A program made the position numbers and the translations under genes. From Pirellula staleyi DSM 6068 (GTDB lineage: Bacteria > Planctomycetota > Planctomycetia > Pirellulales > Pirellulaceae): a stretch of DNA of 64,000 nt. The notes under the pieces are model-generated. The model was not told where the DNA came from. It made no database searches and worked only from the letters and a program-made list of their open reading frames with translations. The stretch lies in NCBI RefSeq assembly GCF_000025185.1, contig NC_013720.1, forward strand, positions 4,030,001 to 4,094,000, written 5' to 3'. This document shows, one piece after another, positions 41,520 through 50,877 of this stretch. Numbering within the stretch: the stretch's first letter is position 1; every line of letters begins with the position of its first letter.

Positions 41520-42635
41520 TTACCGCTCGCCAATCGGAAGAACATTGCGTGTCGCGGGACCGGTGTAGATCGCATCGGGGCGAATGATTCGGTTGTTGGC
41601 CAGCTGCTCGATCACATGAGCCGACCAGCCTGCGGTGCGTGCCATCACAAACAGAGGAGTGAAAACATCGCGAGGCAGTCCGAGATAGGTGTAGAGTCGC
41701 GCACAGGGCCAATCGACGTTGGGTGGGAGTTTCTTGGCATTACGAACGGTCGTTTCGATCGCGTCGGCAATCGCTTCCAGTTCGTTGTGCCCCCGCTCGG
41801 CGGCAACTTCGGCGGTGAGTTTCTTCAGCAGCACTGCGCGAGGGTCGCCATCTTTATAGACGCGATGGCCAAATCCCATGATTCGGACTTTGCGAGCGAG
41901 CGCTGCTTCGACCCACGTTTGGGCTTCTTCGACGCTATGCACACTTTCGAGGACATCGAGCGCCTTCTCGTTGGCACCACCATGCAGAGGACCTTTGAGG
42001 GCTCCGATAGCCGCCGTAATTCCGCTATGGAGATCTGAAAGGGTGGAGACGACGCAGCGTGCTGAAAATGTCGACGCGTTGAATTCGTGCTCGGCATAAG
42101 CGATGAGCGAAACATCGAGCGCTCGCGTTTCGCGCAAACTAGGGGACTCGCCACGGAGCATCCACAAAAAGTTCGCGGCAAACGAGAAACTCGGGTCGCT
42201 AGCCACTACCGAGAGCTTTTGCTTCATCCGGGTGCGCGCTGCAATCACCACGGGAATTTTTGCCAGCAAACGGATTGCTTTGCGCTGATTGGCAGCGGTG
42301 GAATTGTCGTCGGCATCGGCATCAAAATGCGCAAGCACGCTCACCGCAGTCCGCAGCACATCCATTGCAGGAACATCGGCCGGGATGTTGGTGAGTAGTT
42401 CGGCCAGCACCGGTGGAATCGATGCTTCGGCCCGCAGTGTTTCGCGAAATTCGCGCAGCTGCTGGATATTGGGTAAGTCGCCGAGCAGCAGTAGATGGGC
42501 AACCTCTTCGAACGCACAACGCTCGGTGAGTTGCTCGATCGGATAGCCGCGATAGGCGAGCCCACCTTCGAGTGTGCTGATCGCCGTCTCGCCTCCGACG
42601 ACACCTTCGAGACCTGGATGATACGTCGTGCTCAC
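41520..42635 (-). CDS. prpC: Citrate synthase / 2-methylcitrate synthase
   Basis: The 371-residue enzyme has the short type of the citrate synthase fold. Key parts: YRGYPIEQLTERC-FEEVAHLLL near the N-terminus, the catalytic His in GPLHGGANEKALD, the second His in MGFGHRVYKDGDPRA, the catalytic Asp region WPCARLYTYLGL and the closing RPDAIYTGP. It may condense oxaloacetate with acetyl-CoA or propionyl-CoA. The four-base overlap with an upstream methylisocitrate lyase favours 2-methylcitrate synthase, but sequence alone does not separate the two. No prpD is adjacent. Confidence 0.82.
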   Translation of the reverse strand: MSTTYHPGLEGVVGGETAISTLEGGLAYRGYPIEQLTERCAFEEVAHLLLLGDLPNIQQLREFRETLRAEASIPPVLAELLTNIPADVPAMDVLRTAVSVLAHFDADADDNSTAANQRKAIRLLAKIPVVIAARTRMKQKLSVVASDPSFSFAANFLWMLRGESPSLRETRALDVSLIAYAEHEFNASTFSARCVVSTLSDLHSGITAAIGALKGPLHGGANEKALDVLESVHSVEEAQTWVEAALARKVRIMGFGHRVYKDGDPRAVLLKKLTAEVAAERGHNELEAIADAIETTVRNAKKLPPNVDWPCARLYTYLGLPRDVFTPLFVMARTAGWSAHVIEQLANNRIIRPDAIYTGPATRNVLPIGER

Positions 42636-43513
42636 GTTGGTTCTTCTCCGCTGAAGTAGGCCTCGTCGCGCTGCTCGAACTGCCTGTATTCGAGCAAATC
42701 GTAAAGTTCGTCGCGTGTTTGCATCAGGTCGAGCAATTCGTGCTGCGTACCGTCGCTGCCGAGAACGGCAAGCGCTGTTTCCATCGCCTTCATCGCCACA
42801 CGCTGCAAGGTGACGGGGTAAAGGACAGCGGAGTAGCCTAGTTCGGCGAGCTCGTGAATCGTTAGGAGAGGACCTTTGCCAAACTCGGTCATGTTGGCAA
42901 TCAGCGGAGCATCGACTTCGCGCGCGAAGGCTTCAAATTCTTCTCGCGAAGTGAGCGCTTCGGGAAAAATCCAGTCCGCACCCGCTTCCAGGTAGCGATG
43001 AGCACGAGCAATCGCATCGGCCATTCCGGTCACGCCACGGGCGTCGGTGCGGGCGATGATCACGGTGCTGTCGTCGCTACGGGCATTCACAGCGGCGTGG
43101 ATTTTGGCCACCATGGCGCGTGGTTCAACGAGCGCTTTTCCCGAGAGATGTCCACATTTTTTAGGTAGCTGCTGATCTTCCAGCTGAATGGCGGCGGCAC
43201 CGGCTGCTTCGAGTTCGACCACCGTGCGCTCGACATTCACCACGTCCCCAAATCCGGTATCGGCATCGACAATGATCGGGATTTCGACGCTGCGTGACAG
43301 GTAGGTCAGCTGCTGCGTCAACTCGGTGAGTGTCAGGAGTCCCACGTCGGGCAGAGCGAGCACATTCGACGAGAGGGACGCGCCACTCAAATACACGGCA
43401 TCAAAACCCATGCGTTCGACGAGGCGTCCTGCCAGCGCACTGGGAGCGCCTGGAATTTGAATCGTGGACTCGGCGACCAATTGCCGCAGCCGCTCTCCGG
43501 GCGTGTCAGTCAT
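42632..43513 (-). CDS. prpB: Methylisocitrate lyase family protein
   Basis: This is a member of the PEP mutase/isocitrate lyase superfamily. The signature loop is QLPKKCGHLSGKALV, and metal and substrate residues lie in IIVDADTGFGD and VEDQ-like QLEDQ. These match 2-methylisocitrate lyases, which split methylisocitrate into pyruvate and succinate in propionate breakdown. ATG 43513 (MTDTPGERLRQL) is preferred over the codon at 43528. It is first in a two-gene unit and its stop overlaps the start of prpC by four bases, implying coupled translation. Confidence 0.86.
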   Translation of the reverse strand: MTDTPGERLRQLVAESTIQIPGAPSALAGRLVERMGFDAVYLSGASLSSNVLALPDVGLLTLTELTQQLTYLSRSVEIPIIVDADTGFGDVVNVERTVVELEAAGAAAIQLEDQQLPKKCGHLSGKALVEPRAMVAKIHAAVNARSDDSTVIIARTDARGVTGMADAIARAHRYLEAGADWIFPEALTSREEFEAFAREVDAPLIANMTEFGKGPLLTIHELAELGYSAVLYPVTLQRVAMKAMETALAVLGSDGTQHELLDLMQTRDELYDLLEYRQFEQRDEAYFSGEEPT

Positions 43514-43766
43514 GGTTCCTACTTTCAAAGCGATGGGGGGCTCGCGACGATCGCGCCTACTGAATCTTAGGCCTGCGCATGTCGCATGAGCAAGCCGACG
43601 AGCAGGTTCAGCGCTCGCCAGTGGTTCCCGGCGAACGAACTAGACTGGTGAGAAGCGGCTAGTGACGCTAGTTTGACAGTCCCACCGTAACGCATCACGA
43701 ACAAAATCCTGCGAACGAGCATTTTTTGGTCGATCGCGCCATGCTACTTGCCGCAGCTAACCTCGC

Positions 43767-45464
43767 ATGATTCAAGCATCGCTCGCCAACCACAACTCGA
43801 CCGAAAAAAAAGAATCTTCGCGATGGCTGGTGATCGTCGAAGTGCTGTTCATTTTTTGCCTCTTCTTTTTGTTTGCTGGCAACGCTCCGCCGAGTGAAGG
43901 GGAGTCGCATTATCTGGCCAAAGCCAAGCACTACTGGAATCCCAGCTGGTGCGCCGGGGATCTGTTTTTGGAATCCGCCGACGCGCACTACGCGTTCTAC
44001 TGGGTGTTTGGCTGGGTCACCAAGTTCTTCTCGCTCGACAGCAGCACTTGGATCTTACGCATCGTGCTGTGGGGACTGCTGGCAATCAGCTGGCAGCGAC
44101 TGAGTTCGTCGATCATCGCGCGGCCACTTTGGTCGATCTTCACTGCAGCACTATTTCTGGTGGCCCTGCAAACAGCCCCCATGGCTGGCGAATGGGTGGT
44201 AGGTGGTGTCGAGGGAAAAGTGGCTGCCTATGCGGCCCTTTTCATGGCGATCGCTGCGGCCATCGAGGGACGCTGGAATCGGGCCTGGATCTGGATTGGC
44301 GTGGCGAGTGCCTTTCACGTACTTGTCGGCGGCTGGGGCGGGGTGATCCTCGGTGGCGCTTGGTGTTTTACCCCCGAAAATCGCGTTTCCCTTCGTTCGA
44401 TGCTACCGGGGTTGGCCGCAGGTCTTGGCGTAGCGCTCGTCGGACTACTCCCGGCGATTTGGCTCACGCTGGGAACCCCCGCAGAGATCACTGAAGAAGC
44501 CAATCGCATCTACGTGTTCGAGCGATTGCCCCATCACTTGGTGATCCACGCCTTCAAACGCGACCCCTTCATTCAATTTGTGGTGTGTCTGGTGCTGGGC
44601 GCTTGGCTTGCTTGGACGCTGCGTGCTGATCGTCGGCTCCGCTTGCTTTGGCTCGTAGTGACTGGCGCGCTCGTGATTGCCGTAGCGGGGCTTGTGATCG
44701 ATCAGCTTCTTTGGTCGCACCCAGCGCTGGCAGCAAAGCTACTCAAGTATTACTGGTACCGCATGAGCGATTCGATGCTTTCGGTCGGACTGGCGATGGC
44801 AGTGGCGGTGAAGATTATTTCGCTGGAATCGACGCGGCCCAAGCTGGCGCAAGGCCTCCTCGGAGGACTGGTGCTCGTTTGCACGCTGCTGATGATCGAC
44901 CATCGCCAAAAGCGTGTTGCGATGCCTCTTCCGCCGTCGATTGTGCAGTCGAAGCCTACTCCCGATACCCGGTCGATATCGTTTCGGCAGCGTTGGGGCT
45001 TGGCTCCACGCAAAACGATGACACTCGCAAACTACGATTCCATCACGTACGACGAGCACTACTATCACTGGGTGAAAGTGTGCGAGTGGATCGATCAGAA
45101 TACCCCTGCGGAGAGTCGCTTTCTGGTTCCTCGCTCGCAGCAAACATTCAAGTGGTATGCCCAGCGGAGCGACGTTGCGAACTGGAAAGATATTCCGCAA
45201 GATGCGGCGTCGATTGTGAAGTGGCAAAAAACGATCGATGCAATCTACCCGCCGATTTCACGCCGCGCGGACTTGCTTTACTGGAACGATCGCTCGCTCG
45301 AGCGTCTCGGAAAAGAGTTTAACGCGCAGTACATCGTGGTCGATCGCACACGCTCCCAGCGCGTGGTGAAGTTCAAACGGATCTACCCCCGCTTGCTCAA
45401 CGAAAGTGCCGTGTTCGAGGTCTATGAACTGCCTCCTGCGCCGCGCAGCAAGAGTGCGCCATGA
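43767..45464 (+). CDS. Polytopic membrane protein, 565 aa, function unknown
   Basis: About ten to eleven hydrophobic helices span residues 20-390, and a soluble C-terminal part of ~150 residues follows. The first loop has the conserved-looking SEGESHYLAKAKHYWNPSWCAGDLFLESADAHYAFY, which recalls GT-C type glycosyltransferases with an acidic residue in the first loop. I believe it belongs to a planctomycete family labelled only as a domain of unknown function (possibly DUF6798), but I cannot confirm the number. The stop overlaps the nudix start by four bases, so the two are co-translated. Confidence 0.78.
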   Translation: MIQASLANHNSTEKKESSRWLVIVEVLFIFCLFFLFAGNAPPSEGESHYLAKAKHYWNPSWCAGDLFLESADAHYAFYWVFGWVTKFFSLDSSTWILRIVLWGLLAISWQRLSSSIIARPLWSIFTAALFLVALQTAPMAGEWVVGGVEGKVAAYAALFMAIAAAIEGRWNRAWIWIGVASAFHVLVGGWGGVILGGAWCFTPENRVSLRSMLPGLAAGLGVALVGLLPAIWLTLGTPAEITEEANRIYVFERLPHHLVIHAFKRDPFIQFVVCLVLGAWLAWTLRADRRLRLLWLVVTGALVIAVAGLVIDQLLWSHPALAAKLLKYYWYRMSDSMLSVGLAMAVAVKIISLESTRPKLAQGLLGGLVLVCTLLMIDHRQKRVAMPLPPSIVQSKPTPDTRSISFRQRWGLAPRKTMTLANYDSITYDEHYYHWVKVCEWIDQNTPAESRFLVPRSQQTFKWYAQRSDVANWKDIPQDAASIVKWQKTIDAIYPPISRRADLLYWNDRSLERLGKEFNAQYIVVDRTRSQRVVKFKRIYPRLLNESAVFEVYELPPAPRSKSAP

Positions 45465-46111
45465 AGCATCTCCAGCAGCTTAATCCGGAGCAACTCCGGT
45501 CGCGCCTTGCCGAGCGTCTGTCGCTCGCCAAACCGGGCCGCTTGGCCCAGCGCGCGATGGCTCCAGCGCTCGCTTATGGTCGTCATCACGGACCAGCCAC
45601 CGCCACGGCCCGCGAGTCGGCTGTGCTGGCGGCACTGGTGCCAACCGCAGAGGGGTGGCGCATTCCGGTCGTCACCCGCGCAGCAAGTTTGCGAGCCCAC
45701 GCCGGTCAGGTGAGCTTGCCAGGAGGGAGCCTCGAACCGGGAGAATCCCCCAGCGAAGCGGCGCTACGCGAGTTTGCCGAAGAGATGGGACCCGAATTGC
45801 CGTTCGCCACGATCGCTGGCGAACTTTCGAGCATCTTTGTGTTTGTCAGCGGCTTTGTCATTCGCCCCATCGTCGCTGTCGCCGATTCGCCGCTGCAGTT
45901 TCAGCCGAGCGCGGCGGAAGTCGATCGCATCTTGCTCGTCCCCCCCGAATCGCTCGAATCGCCCCAATTTCGTGGCATGCATTTGGTTCAGCGCCGCGGA
46001 TTGCAGTTTTCCGCTCCCTGCTATCTGGTTGAAGAGCAAAAAATTTGGGGGGCAACTTGCATGATTCTGGCCGAACTAGCAGCCGCGCTCGACGACATAG
46101 CCCGGCCGTAG
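45461..46111 (+). CDS. Nudix hydrolase (CoA pyrophosphatase type)
   Basis: The Nudix box is complete: GGSLEPGESPSEAALREFAEEMG, giving G-x5-E-x7-REFAEE-x-G. Just before it is the segment LRAHAGQVSLPGG, which resembles the NuDiX-CoA-pyrophosphatase motif (L-R-x-H-x-G-Q-V-x-F-P-G-G). This suggests hydrolysis of CoA or its derivatives in the manner of NudL. The length of 216 residues is normal. It overlaps the preceding membrane protein gene by four bases. Confidence 0.9.
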   Translation: MKHLQQLNPEQLRSRLAERLSLAKPGRLAQRAMAPALAYGRHHGPATATARESAVLAALVPTAEGWRIPVVTRAASLRAHAGQVSLPGGSLEPGESPSEAALREFAEEMGPELPFATIAGELSSIFVFVSGFVIRPIVAVADSPLQFQPSAAEVDRILLVPPESLESPQFRGMHLVQRRGLQFSAPCYLVEEQKIWGATCMILAELAAALDDIARP

Positions 46112-46153
46112 CGCCCCGAGTCTTGGTACGACACTCTCTCGTGGCCTACTCCC

Positions 46154-46183
46154 TTGGCTAGAAAAGCCAGAACGCTCTATATT
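46154..46183 (+). promoter_or_regulatory. Promoter candidate for argC
   Basis: TTGGCT (46154-46159) and TATATT (46178-46183), 18 bases apart, ~130 bases before the argC start. Confidence 0.35.
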
Positions 46184-46314
46184 ACCAAGCCCCCAGCCGC
46201 GAAATTCGCTGACGGATGCCCAGGGTGAACCCGGCCCCTCGCGGACGTGTCACTCACCAGAATTGCGCGCGTGGGAGTTTGGTTTCAACGGTTTACCTAC
46301 TGAAAGTTCGGTCC

Positions 46315-47322
46315 ATGGTACGAGTTGGCATTTTAGGCGCCACTGGTTACACCGCTTTGGAAGCGATGAAGCTGCTTCTGCGTCATCCCGGCGCTCAGAT
46401 CACGGCCGTGACCAGCCGCACTGACAAATCGCCACTCGCTGCTGTGCATCCTCAACTAGCGCGTCGTTTGGAGCTGTCGCTCGAAGACCTTTCCATTGCC
46501 CAGCTGCAAGAGCGCTGCGACTGCGTGTTTAGCTGCTTGCCACACGCCGCTTCTGCTGAGATTGCCAAGCAACTGGTGGAGGTCGGCGTTCGGGTGGTCG
46601 ATTTTAGTGCCGACTATCGCCTGAACGATCCGGTGAGCTACAAAAAATGGTACGAGCACGAACACCCCGACCCAGCGCGACTCGGCAACACCGTTTACGG
46701 TTTGCCGGAACTCTTTCGGGAGCAGATTCCTGCCGCTAATCTGGTCGCTAATCCGGGTTGCTATCCCACCTCGGCGATCCTGCCACTAGCGCCGCTGCTG
46801 AAGGCGGGACTTGTCGAACCCGGCGATATTATTGTCGACAGCAAAAGCGGTGTTTCGGGAGCTGGACGAACCCCCAAACTCGGCACGCTCTACCCCGAAT
46901 GCAACGAAAGCATCTCGGCCTACAGCGTGGGGAAGCATCGGCATCAGCCCGAGATCGAACAGATTTTGGGACGCGTTTCGAGCGCTACGCCCCAGATCAT
47001 CTTCACGCCCCATCTCACTCCGATGGATCGCGGCATCCTTTCAGTGTCGTACTCCAAACCGACACGCTCGGTCACAGAGGCCGAACTGCTCGAAATCCTC
47101 AGCGATTTCTACAAGAACGAGCCTTTCGTCCGAGTCAGCAAAACATTGCCCACCACGAAAGATGTCGCTCATACAAACTTTTGCGACATCACCGCGCGCG
47201 TTAATGGTGGACGCGTGCTGCTGATCAGTGTGATCGATAACCTGATCAAAGGTGCGTCGGGTGCAGCGGTGCAGAACTTCAACTTGATGTACGGTTTCGA
47301 CGAAACCACCGCGCTGCTGTAG
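46315..47322 (+). CDS. argC: N-acetyl-gamma-glutamyl-phosphate reductase
   Basis: ArgC reduces N-acetylglutamyl phosphate with NADPH in arginine synthesis. The Rossmann start is VGILGATGYTALEAM. The active-site Cys is in VANPGCYPTS, and DSKSGVSGAGR and the H-R-H-x-PEI block (VGKHRHQPEIEQIL) follow. ATG 46315 gives 335 aa and matches the family; the frame is open to 46216 but that adds a leader-like segment. It is followed by argJ after 113 bases. Confidence 0.95.
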   Translation: MVRVGILGATGYTALEAMKLLLRHPGAQITAVTSRTDKSPLAAVHPQLARRLELSLEDLSIAQLQERCDCVFSCLPHAASAEIAKQLVEVGVRVVDFSADYRLNDPVSYKKWYEHEHPDPARLGNTVYGLPELFREQIPAANLVANPGCYPTSAILPLAPLLKAGLVEPGDIIVDSKSGVSGAGRTPKLGTLYPECNESISAYSVGKHRHQPEIEQILGRVSSATPQIIFTPHLTPMDRGILSVSYSKPTRSVTEAELLEILSDFYKNEPFVRVSKTLPTTKDVAHTNFCDITARVNGGRVLLISVIDNLIKGASGAAVQNFNLMYGFDETTALL

Positions 47323-47435
47323 TCAGTTGCTGCAAGGCACTCGCAGGCAACTAGGCTCCCGAAATCGCCGGTGAATCGCTCGCAGTGCGAGTTGGACTAA
47401 AGTGAAATCGATGGACACGTAGTAACTTCGAAAGA

Positions 47436-48635
47436 ATGGGCTCCATGACGTACGTCGTACCACGCGGATTCGAAATGGCAGGGGTTGCTTGCGGCATCAA
47501 GAAGTCGGGTAAAGACGACCTGACATTGATCCATATTCCAAGCGGTGGCGTAGCTGCCGGGGTTTACACCACCAACCTCGTCCACGCTGCTCCTGTAACG
47601 ATCGATCGAGCACGCACTCCATCGGCTAACTTCCGAGCGCTCGTGGTGAACTCCGGCAATGCAAACGCCTGCACTGGCGAGCGTGGCATGCGCGACGCAC
47701 TGGAAATGTGTCGTTTGGCGGGAGAAGCTGTCGGCGCTACCGCTGAACAAACGCTCGTGATGAGCACCGGCATCATTGGCGTGTTCCTGCCGATGGAAAA
47801 AATCGCCTCGGGCATCGCTGCTGCCACAGCGCGACTCGCGAGCGATGAAGCTGCGTTCATCGCCGCTGCCAAAGGGATCATGACGACCGACGCGTTCATG
47901 AAGGTAGTGAGCAAACAGGTGGAAGTGGCTGGCTCGACCGTCACCCTTTCCGGCATGTGCAAAGGGGCGGGGATGATCGGTCCGCAGATGGCGACGATGC
48001 TCGCCGTGATGATGACCGATGCCAATATCACACCCGCTGATGCTCGCGCTTTGCTACAGCGTGTCGCCGATCAAAGCTTCAACTGCATCAGTGTCGAAGG
48101 GCACATGAGCACCAACGATACGCTGCTGCTGCTGGCCAGTGGCGCTGCTTCGAGTGCGCCGCTCGCGGGCGACGACCTGCTGGCCTTCGAGAAGGCGCTG
48201 CTGGACGCTTGTATCGAACTCGCCACGCAAATTCCCGACGACGGCGAAGGGGCCACCCATCTCATCGAAATCGAAGTGCGCGGCACTAAGTCCCCCAAAG
48301 AGGCACGCACGATTGCTCAAACGATTGCCAACAGCGCCCTGGTGAAAACGGCCATCACCGGAGGGGATCCGAACTGGGGACGGATTGTCTCTGCTGCAGG
48401 ATACGCCGGTGTTCCTTTCGATCCCGCCGGGGTCGACCTGACGATTAATGGCCATCCTGTCTATGCCCAGGGCTCTCCCCTGCCGTTCGACCCCAAGACG
48501 GTTTCGACCTCAATGAAAGAGAATCGCAAAACCCATCTGCTGCTGACGCTGCGTGAAGGGGAGGAGTCGATTCGCTTCTGGACGAGCGATCTAACAGTCG
48601 ACTACGTCCGCTTCAACGCCGACTACACGACCTAG
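47436..48635 (+). CDS. argJ: Glutamate N-acetyltransferase / amino-acid acetyltransferase (ArgJ)
   Basis: ArgJ recycles the acetyl group in arginine synthesis by moving it from N-acetylornithine to glutamate. The precursor is self-cleaved at the nucleophilic Thr, which lies in KGAGMIGPQMATMLAVMMTDA. Other blocks are ALVVNSGNANACTGERG, SVEGHMSTNDT and GGDPNWGRIVSAAGYAGV. The length of 399 aa is normal. It is adjacent to argC, with ~110 bases between. The start may be ATG 47436 or the next Met (47445). Confidence 0.95.
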   Translation: MGSMTYVVPRGFEMAGVACGIKKSGKDDLTLIHIPSGGVAAGVYTTNLVHAAPVTIDRARTPSANFRALVVNSGNANACTGERGMRDALEMCRLAGEAVGATAEQTLVMSTGIIGVFLPMEKIASGIAAATARLASDEAAFIAAAKGIMTTDAFMKVVSKQVEVAGSTVTLSGMCKGAGMIGPQMATMLAVMMTDANITPADARALLQRVADQSFNCISVEGHMSTNDTLLLLASGAASSAPLAGDDLLAFEKALLDACIELATQIPDDGEGATHLIEIEVRGTKSPKEARTIAQTIANSALVKTAITGGDPNWGRIVSAAGYAGVPFDPAGVDLTINGHPVYAQGSPLPFDPKTVSTSMKENRKTHLLLTLREGEESIRFWTSDLTVDYVRFNADYTT

Positions 48636-48878
48636 TTTGGTCTCGCTCGGCTGTCAAACTCCCCGGTTACGAGCGTGATTTCGTCGAGAACGAGAGGCGG
48701 CAAGGTCGGTTGTGCGAGCAAAATGGCAATTTCGCATAACTCTTGAGGCGAACGAGCACTCTCGGCTTGCAATTTTGTCCCCTCTACGAGAGATTCTTTC
48801 AAGAGTTCGAGCGTTTCAGCGAACTACGTGCCGAGCGATTTTCCTAATCTCTTAGAACACATCCTTATAAAGCCCGCT

Positions 48879-49781
48879 ATGCTCAACGCTTTGATGACGG
48901 AATTTGTCGCACTCTTCGCACTCACTGCCATGGAGATTGTGCTCGGGATCGACAACATCGTTTTCATCTCGGTAGCCTCGGCCCGATTGCCTCTCGAGCA
49001 GCAAGCCAGAGCGCGCTGGATTGGTCTACTCGCAGCGATGGGAACCCGTCTATTGCTGCTGCTATGCATCAGCTGGATCATGGGACTCACTGTCGCTGCG
49101 TTTCAGTGGGATCAGATTCTGCCCGCATCGTGGATCGATGCCATGAAGTCCAAACCCACAGCACAAGTTGTCAGTGGCGAGCCCGGAACTGTTCCTGCTA
49201 CGACGGATGCCGCGACCGAGGAAAAACATGCGGACGAAGAACATAAACACAGTGCTCACGACGAAGAAGCCTTCCAAGAATTCAATGTGGTTTCGTGGAA
49301 AGATTTGATTTTGCTCTTCGGTGGGCTCTTCCTGATTCGAAGCAGCGTGATTGAGATCCATCATAAGATGGAGGGAGCGCATGCCGATCCGAAAGCGAAG
49401 GGTCGCGCGACGTTTGGGCAGGTGATCTTTCAGATCGCGATGCTCGACATCATCTTCTCGCTCGACAGCGTGATTACTGCCGTCGGTATGGCAGAAAGTA
49501 TCTACGTGATGATGACAGCGGTGGTTATCGCGGTCGGAGTGATGATGATCTTTGCCGGAACGATTTCTGAGTTCGTCGAGCGGCACCCCACGGTGAAAAT
49601 GCTCGCCCTCTCGTTCCTGCTGCTCATTGGTGTGATGCTGGTGGCTGAAGGTGCTGGAACGCACATCAACAAAGGCTACATCTACTTCGCGATGGCATTC
49701 TCGCTCGGTGTTGAAATCCTCAACCTGCGCATGAAAGCAGCTGCGGCCCGCAAGCTCGCAGCTGCTGAGAAAAGTCACTAG
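48879..49781 (+). CDS. TerC-family membrane protein with acidic/His loop
   Basis: TerC proteins are multi-helix membrane proteins; characterised members export manganese or affect metal and tellurite tolerance. The signature EIVLGIDNIVFISV is in the first helix, and LDIIFSLDSVITAVGMAESIYVM is in the second half, with the conserved Asp residues. Between residues ~88 and ~138 there is a hydrophilic loop with EEKHADEEHKHSAHDEE, which could bind metal. ATG 48879 fits the family; the frame opens at 48828. The ~240 bases upstream show no yybP-ykoY (Mn) riboswitch motif I can recognise. Confidence 0.87.
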   Translation: MLNALMTEFVALFALTAMEIVLGIDNIVFISVASARLPLEQQARARWIGLLAAMGTRLLLLLCISWIMGLTVAAFQWDQILPASWIDAMKSKPTAQVVSGEPGTVPATTDAATEEKHADEEHKHSAHDEEAFQEFNVVSWKDLILLFGGLFLIRSSVIEIHHKMEGAHADPKAKGRATFGQVIFQIAMLDIIFSLDSVITAVGMAESIYVMMTAVVIAVGVMMIFAGTISEFVERHPTVKMLALSFLLLIGVMLVAEGAGTHINKGYIYFAMAFSLGVEILNLRMKAAAARKLAAAEKSH

Positions 49782-49824
49782 TTCGCCTGAAAAAGCGAGC
49801 TTTTGTCGTGGAGTCGCAGCGATC

Positions 49825-50718
49825 TTACTTCGACGCTGCGGCCAAATAGTCATCAAATAGCTTGCGCTGTTTGGTGAGGGCGGAGATACGATCTTCCTGC
49901 TTGCTGGCCGCTTCGAGCAAGACCCAACCTTCGTACTTGCTCGTCACCAGCAGTTTGACGAGTTCAGCAAACGGATAGTCGGCTGTATCGAGTTCGCGAA
50001 CATGCACAGTGCTGCCAAACCGCGAACGCACGAGATCGAAGTTGGCTTTCAGCCCCTCTCCTTTCAGGTCGGTGGCGTTGCTGTTCCAGCAGACGTACAC
50101 GTTCTCGTCGGTGGCGATCTCCATGATGGCTTTGATCGTCGGGAGTTCACTGCATTGTCCGTGAACTTCCAGCCGCACTTGCTGACCAAATCCTGCAGCG
50201 TACTCTCCTAGTTCGTTGAGCGCCTTGCCAATCTGCTCAATGGTTTTTTCGCGCGGCACGTTATCGTAAAACCGATCTGGTTTCACCTTCACGCCACTCC
50301 CGCCAATGTCGTGGCTGAGGCGAATGAAGTCCTTGGTCTTCTCGATTGCAGCTTTCACTTTTTCAGGATCGGGGTTATCGAAACGTTCATCGCTCCCGAT
50401 ACCGACAAGCGTGATCCCGGCCTCGGCAAATTGCGAAGCGACTGCCTGGCGTTGTTCGTCGTTTAAGCTCGGCTCGACCATGTGCTTGTGGGTCGTCCGT
50501 AGCTCGACACCTTGCACGCCGGTCGCTTTGCAGTTTTTCAGGAGCGTGGGGAGATCCCAATCTGCGCCCCACATGTATGTAACCAGACCAAACGCGATGG
50601 CACTTGGTTCAGCTTCCTGCGCTTGTGCTAGGGAGGTCAAAAACGTAGGTGCGGCAAGTGCGGCGAGCGATACTCCCGCCAGGCTTTTCAGGGCATCGCG
50701 ACGATTGGTGCGAGTCAT
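49825..50718 (-). CDS. Tat-exported sugar-phosphate isomerase/epimerase-like protein
   Basis: The N-terminus is Tat-like (TNRRDALKSLAGVSLAALAAPTFLTSLAQA), suggesting export as a folded protein. The mature part is a xylose-isomerase-like TIM barrel (FGLVTYMWGADWDLPTLLKNCKATGVQGVELRTTHKH; IGSDERFDN; VRLEVHGQC; YVCWNSNATD; VHVRELD). Specific substrate is not readable. It follows the zinc alcohol dehydrogenase by ~160 bases on the minus strand. A carbohydrate role together with the neighbouring Gfo/Idh oxidoreductase is plausible. Confidence 0.8.
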   Translation of the reverse strand: MTRTNRRDALKSLAGVSLAALAAPTFLTSLAQAQEAEPSAIAFGLVTYMWGADWDLPTLLKNCKATGVQGVELRTTHKHMVEPSLNDEQRQAVASQFAEAGITLVGIGSDERFDNPDPEKVKAAIEKTKDFIRLSHDIGGSGVKVKPDRFYDNVPREKTIEQIGKALNELGEYAAGFGQQVRLEVHGQCSELPTIKAIMEIATDENVYVCWNSNATDLKGEGLKANFDLVRSRFGSTVHVRELDTADYPFAELVKLLVTSKYEGWVLLEAASKQEDRISALTKQRKLFDDYLAAASK

Positions 50719-50877
50719 CGAGTCGTTCCTTGTGCGTTACGTGAGAAGAGAGCGCGCGATGCGGCCCGTGACGGCGTCGCGACGTTGGGTTTGGCGATCC
50801 GGAAAGTCTACCACGCTGCGCAGCAGATCGCGCCAGGATGCCGAAAATCGGGATAAACCTCTGCAATTCGCGAGGAT

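Noticed and set aside
46216-46314. N-terminal extension of ArgC
   Set aside because: ArgC proteins begin just before the Rossmann motif; the extension is leader-like and covers a likely untranslated region.
48636-48878. A manganese (yybP-ykoY) riboswitch before the TerC gene
   Set aside because: I looked for the conserved purine-rich bulge sequence and paired arms and did not find them.
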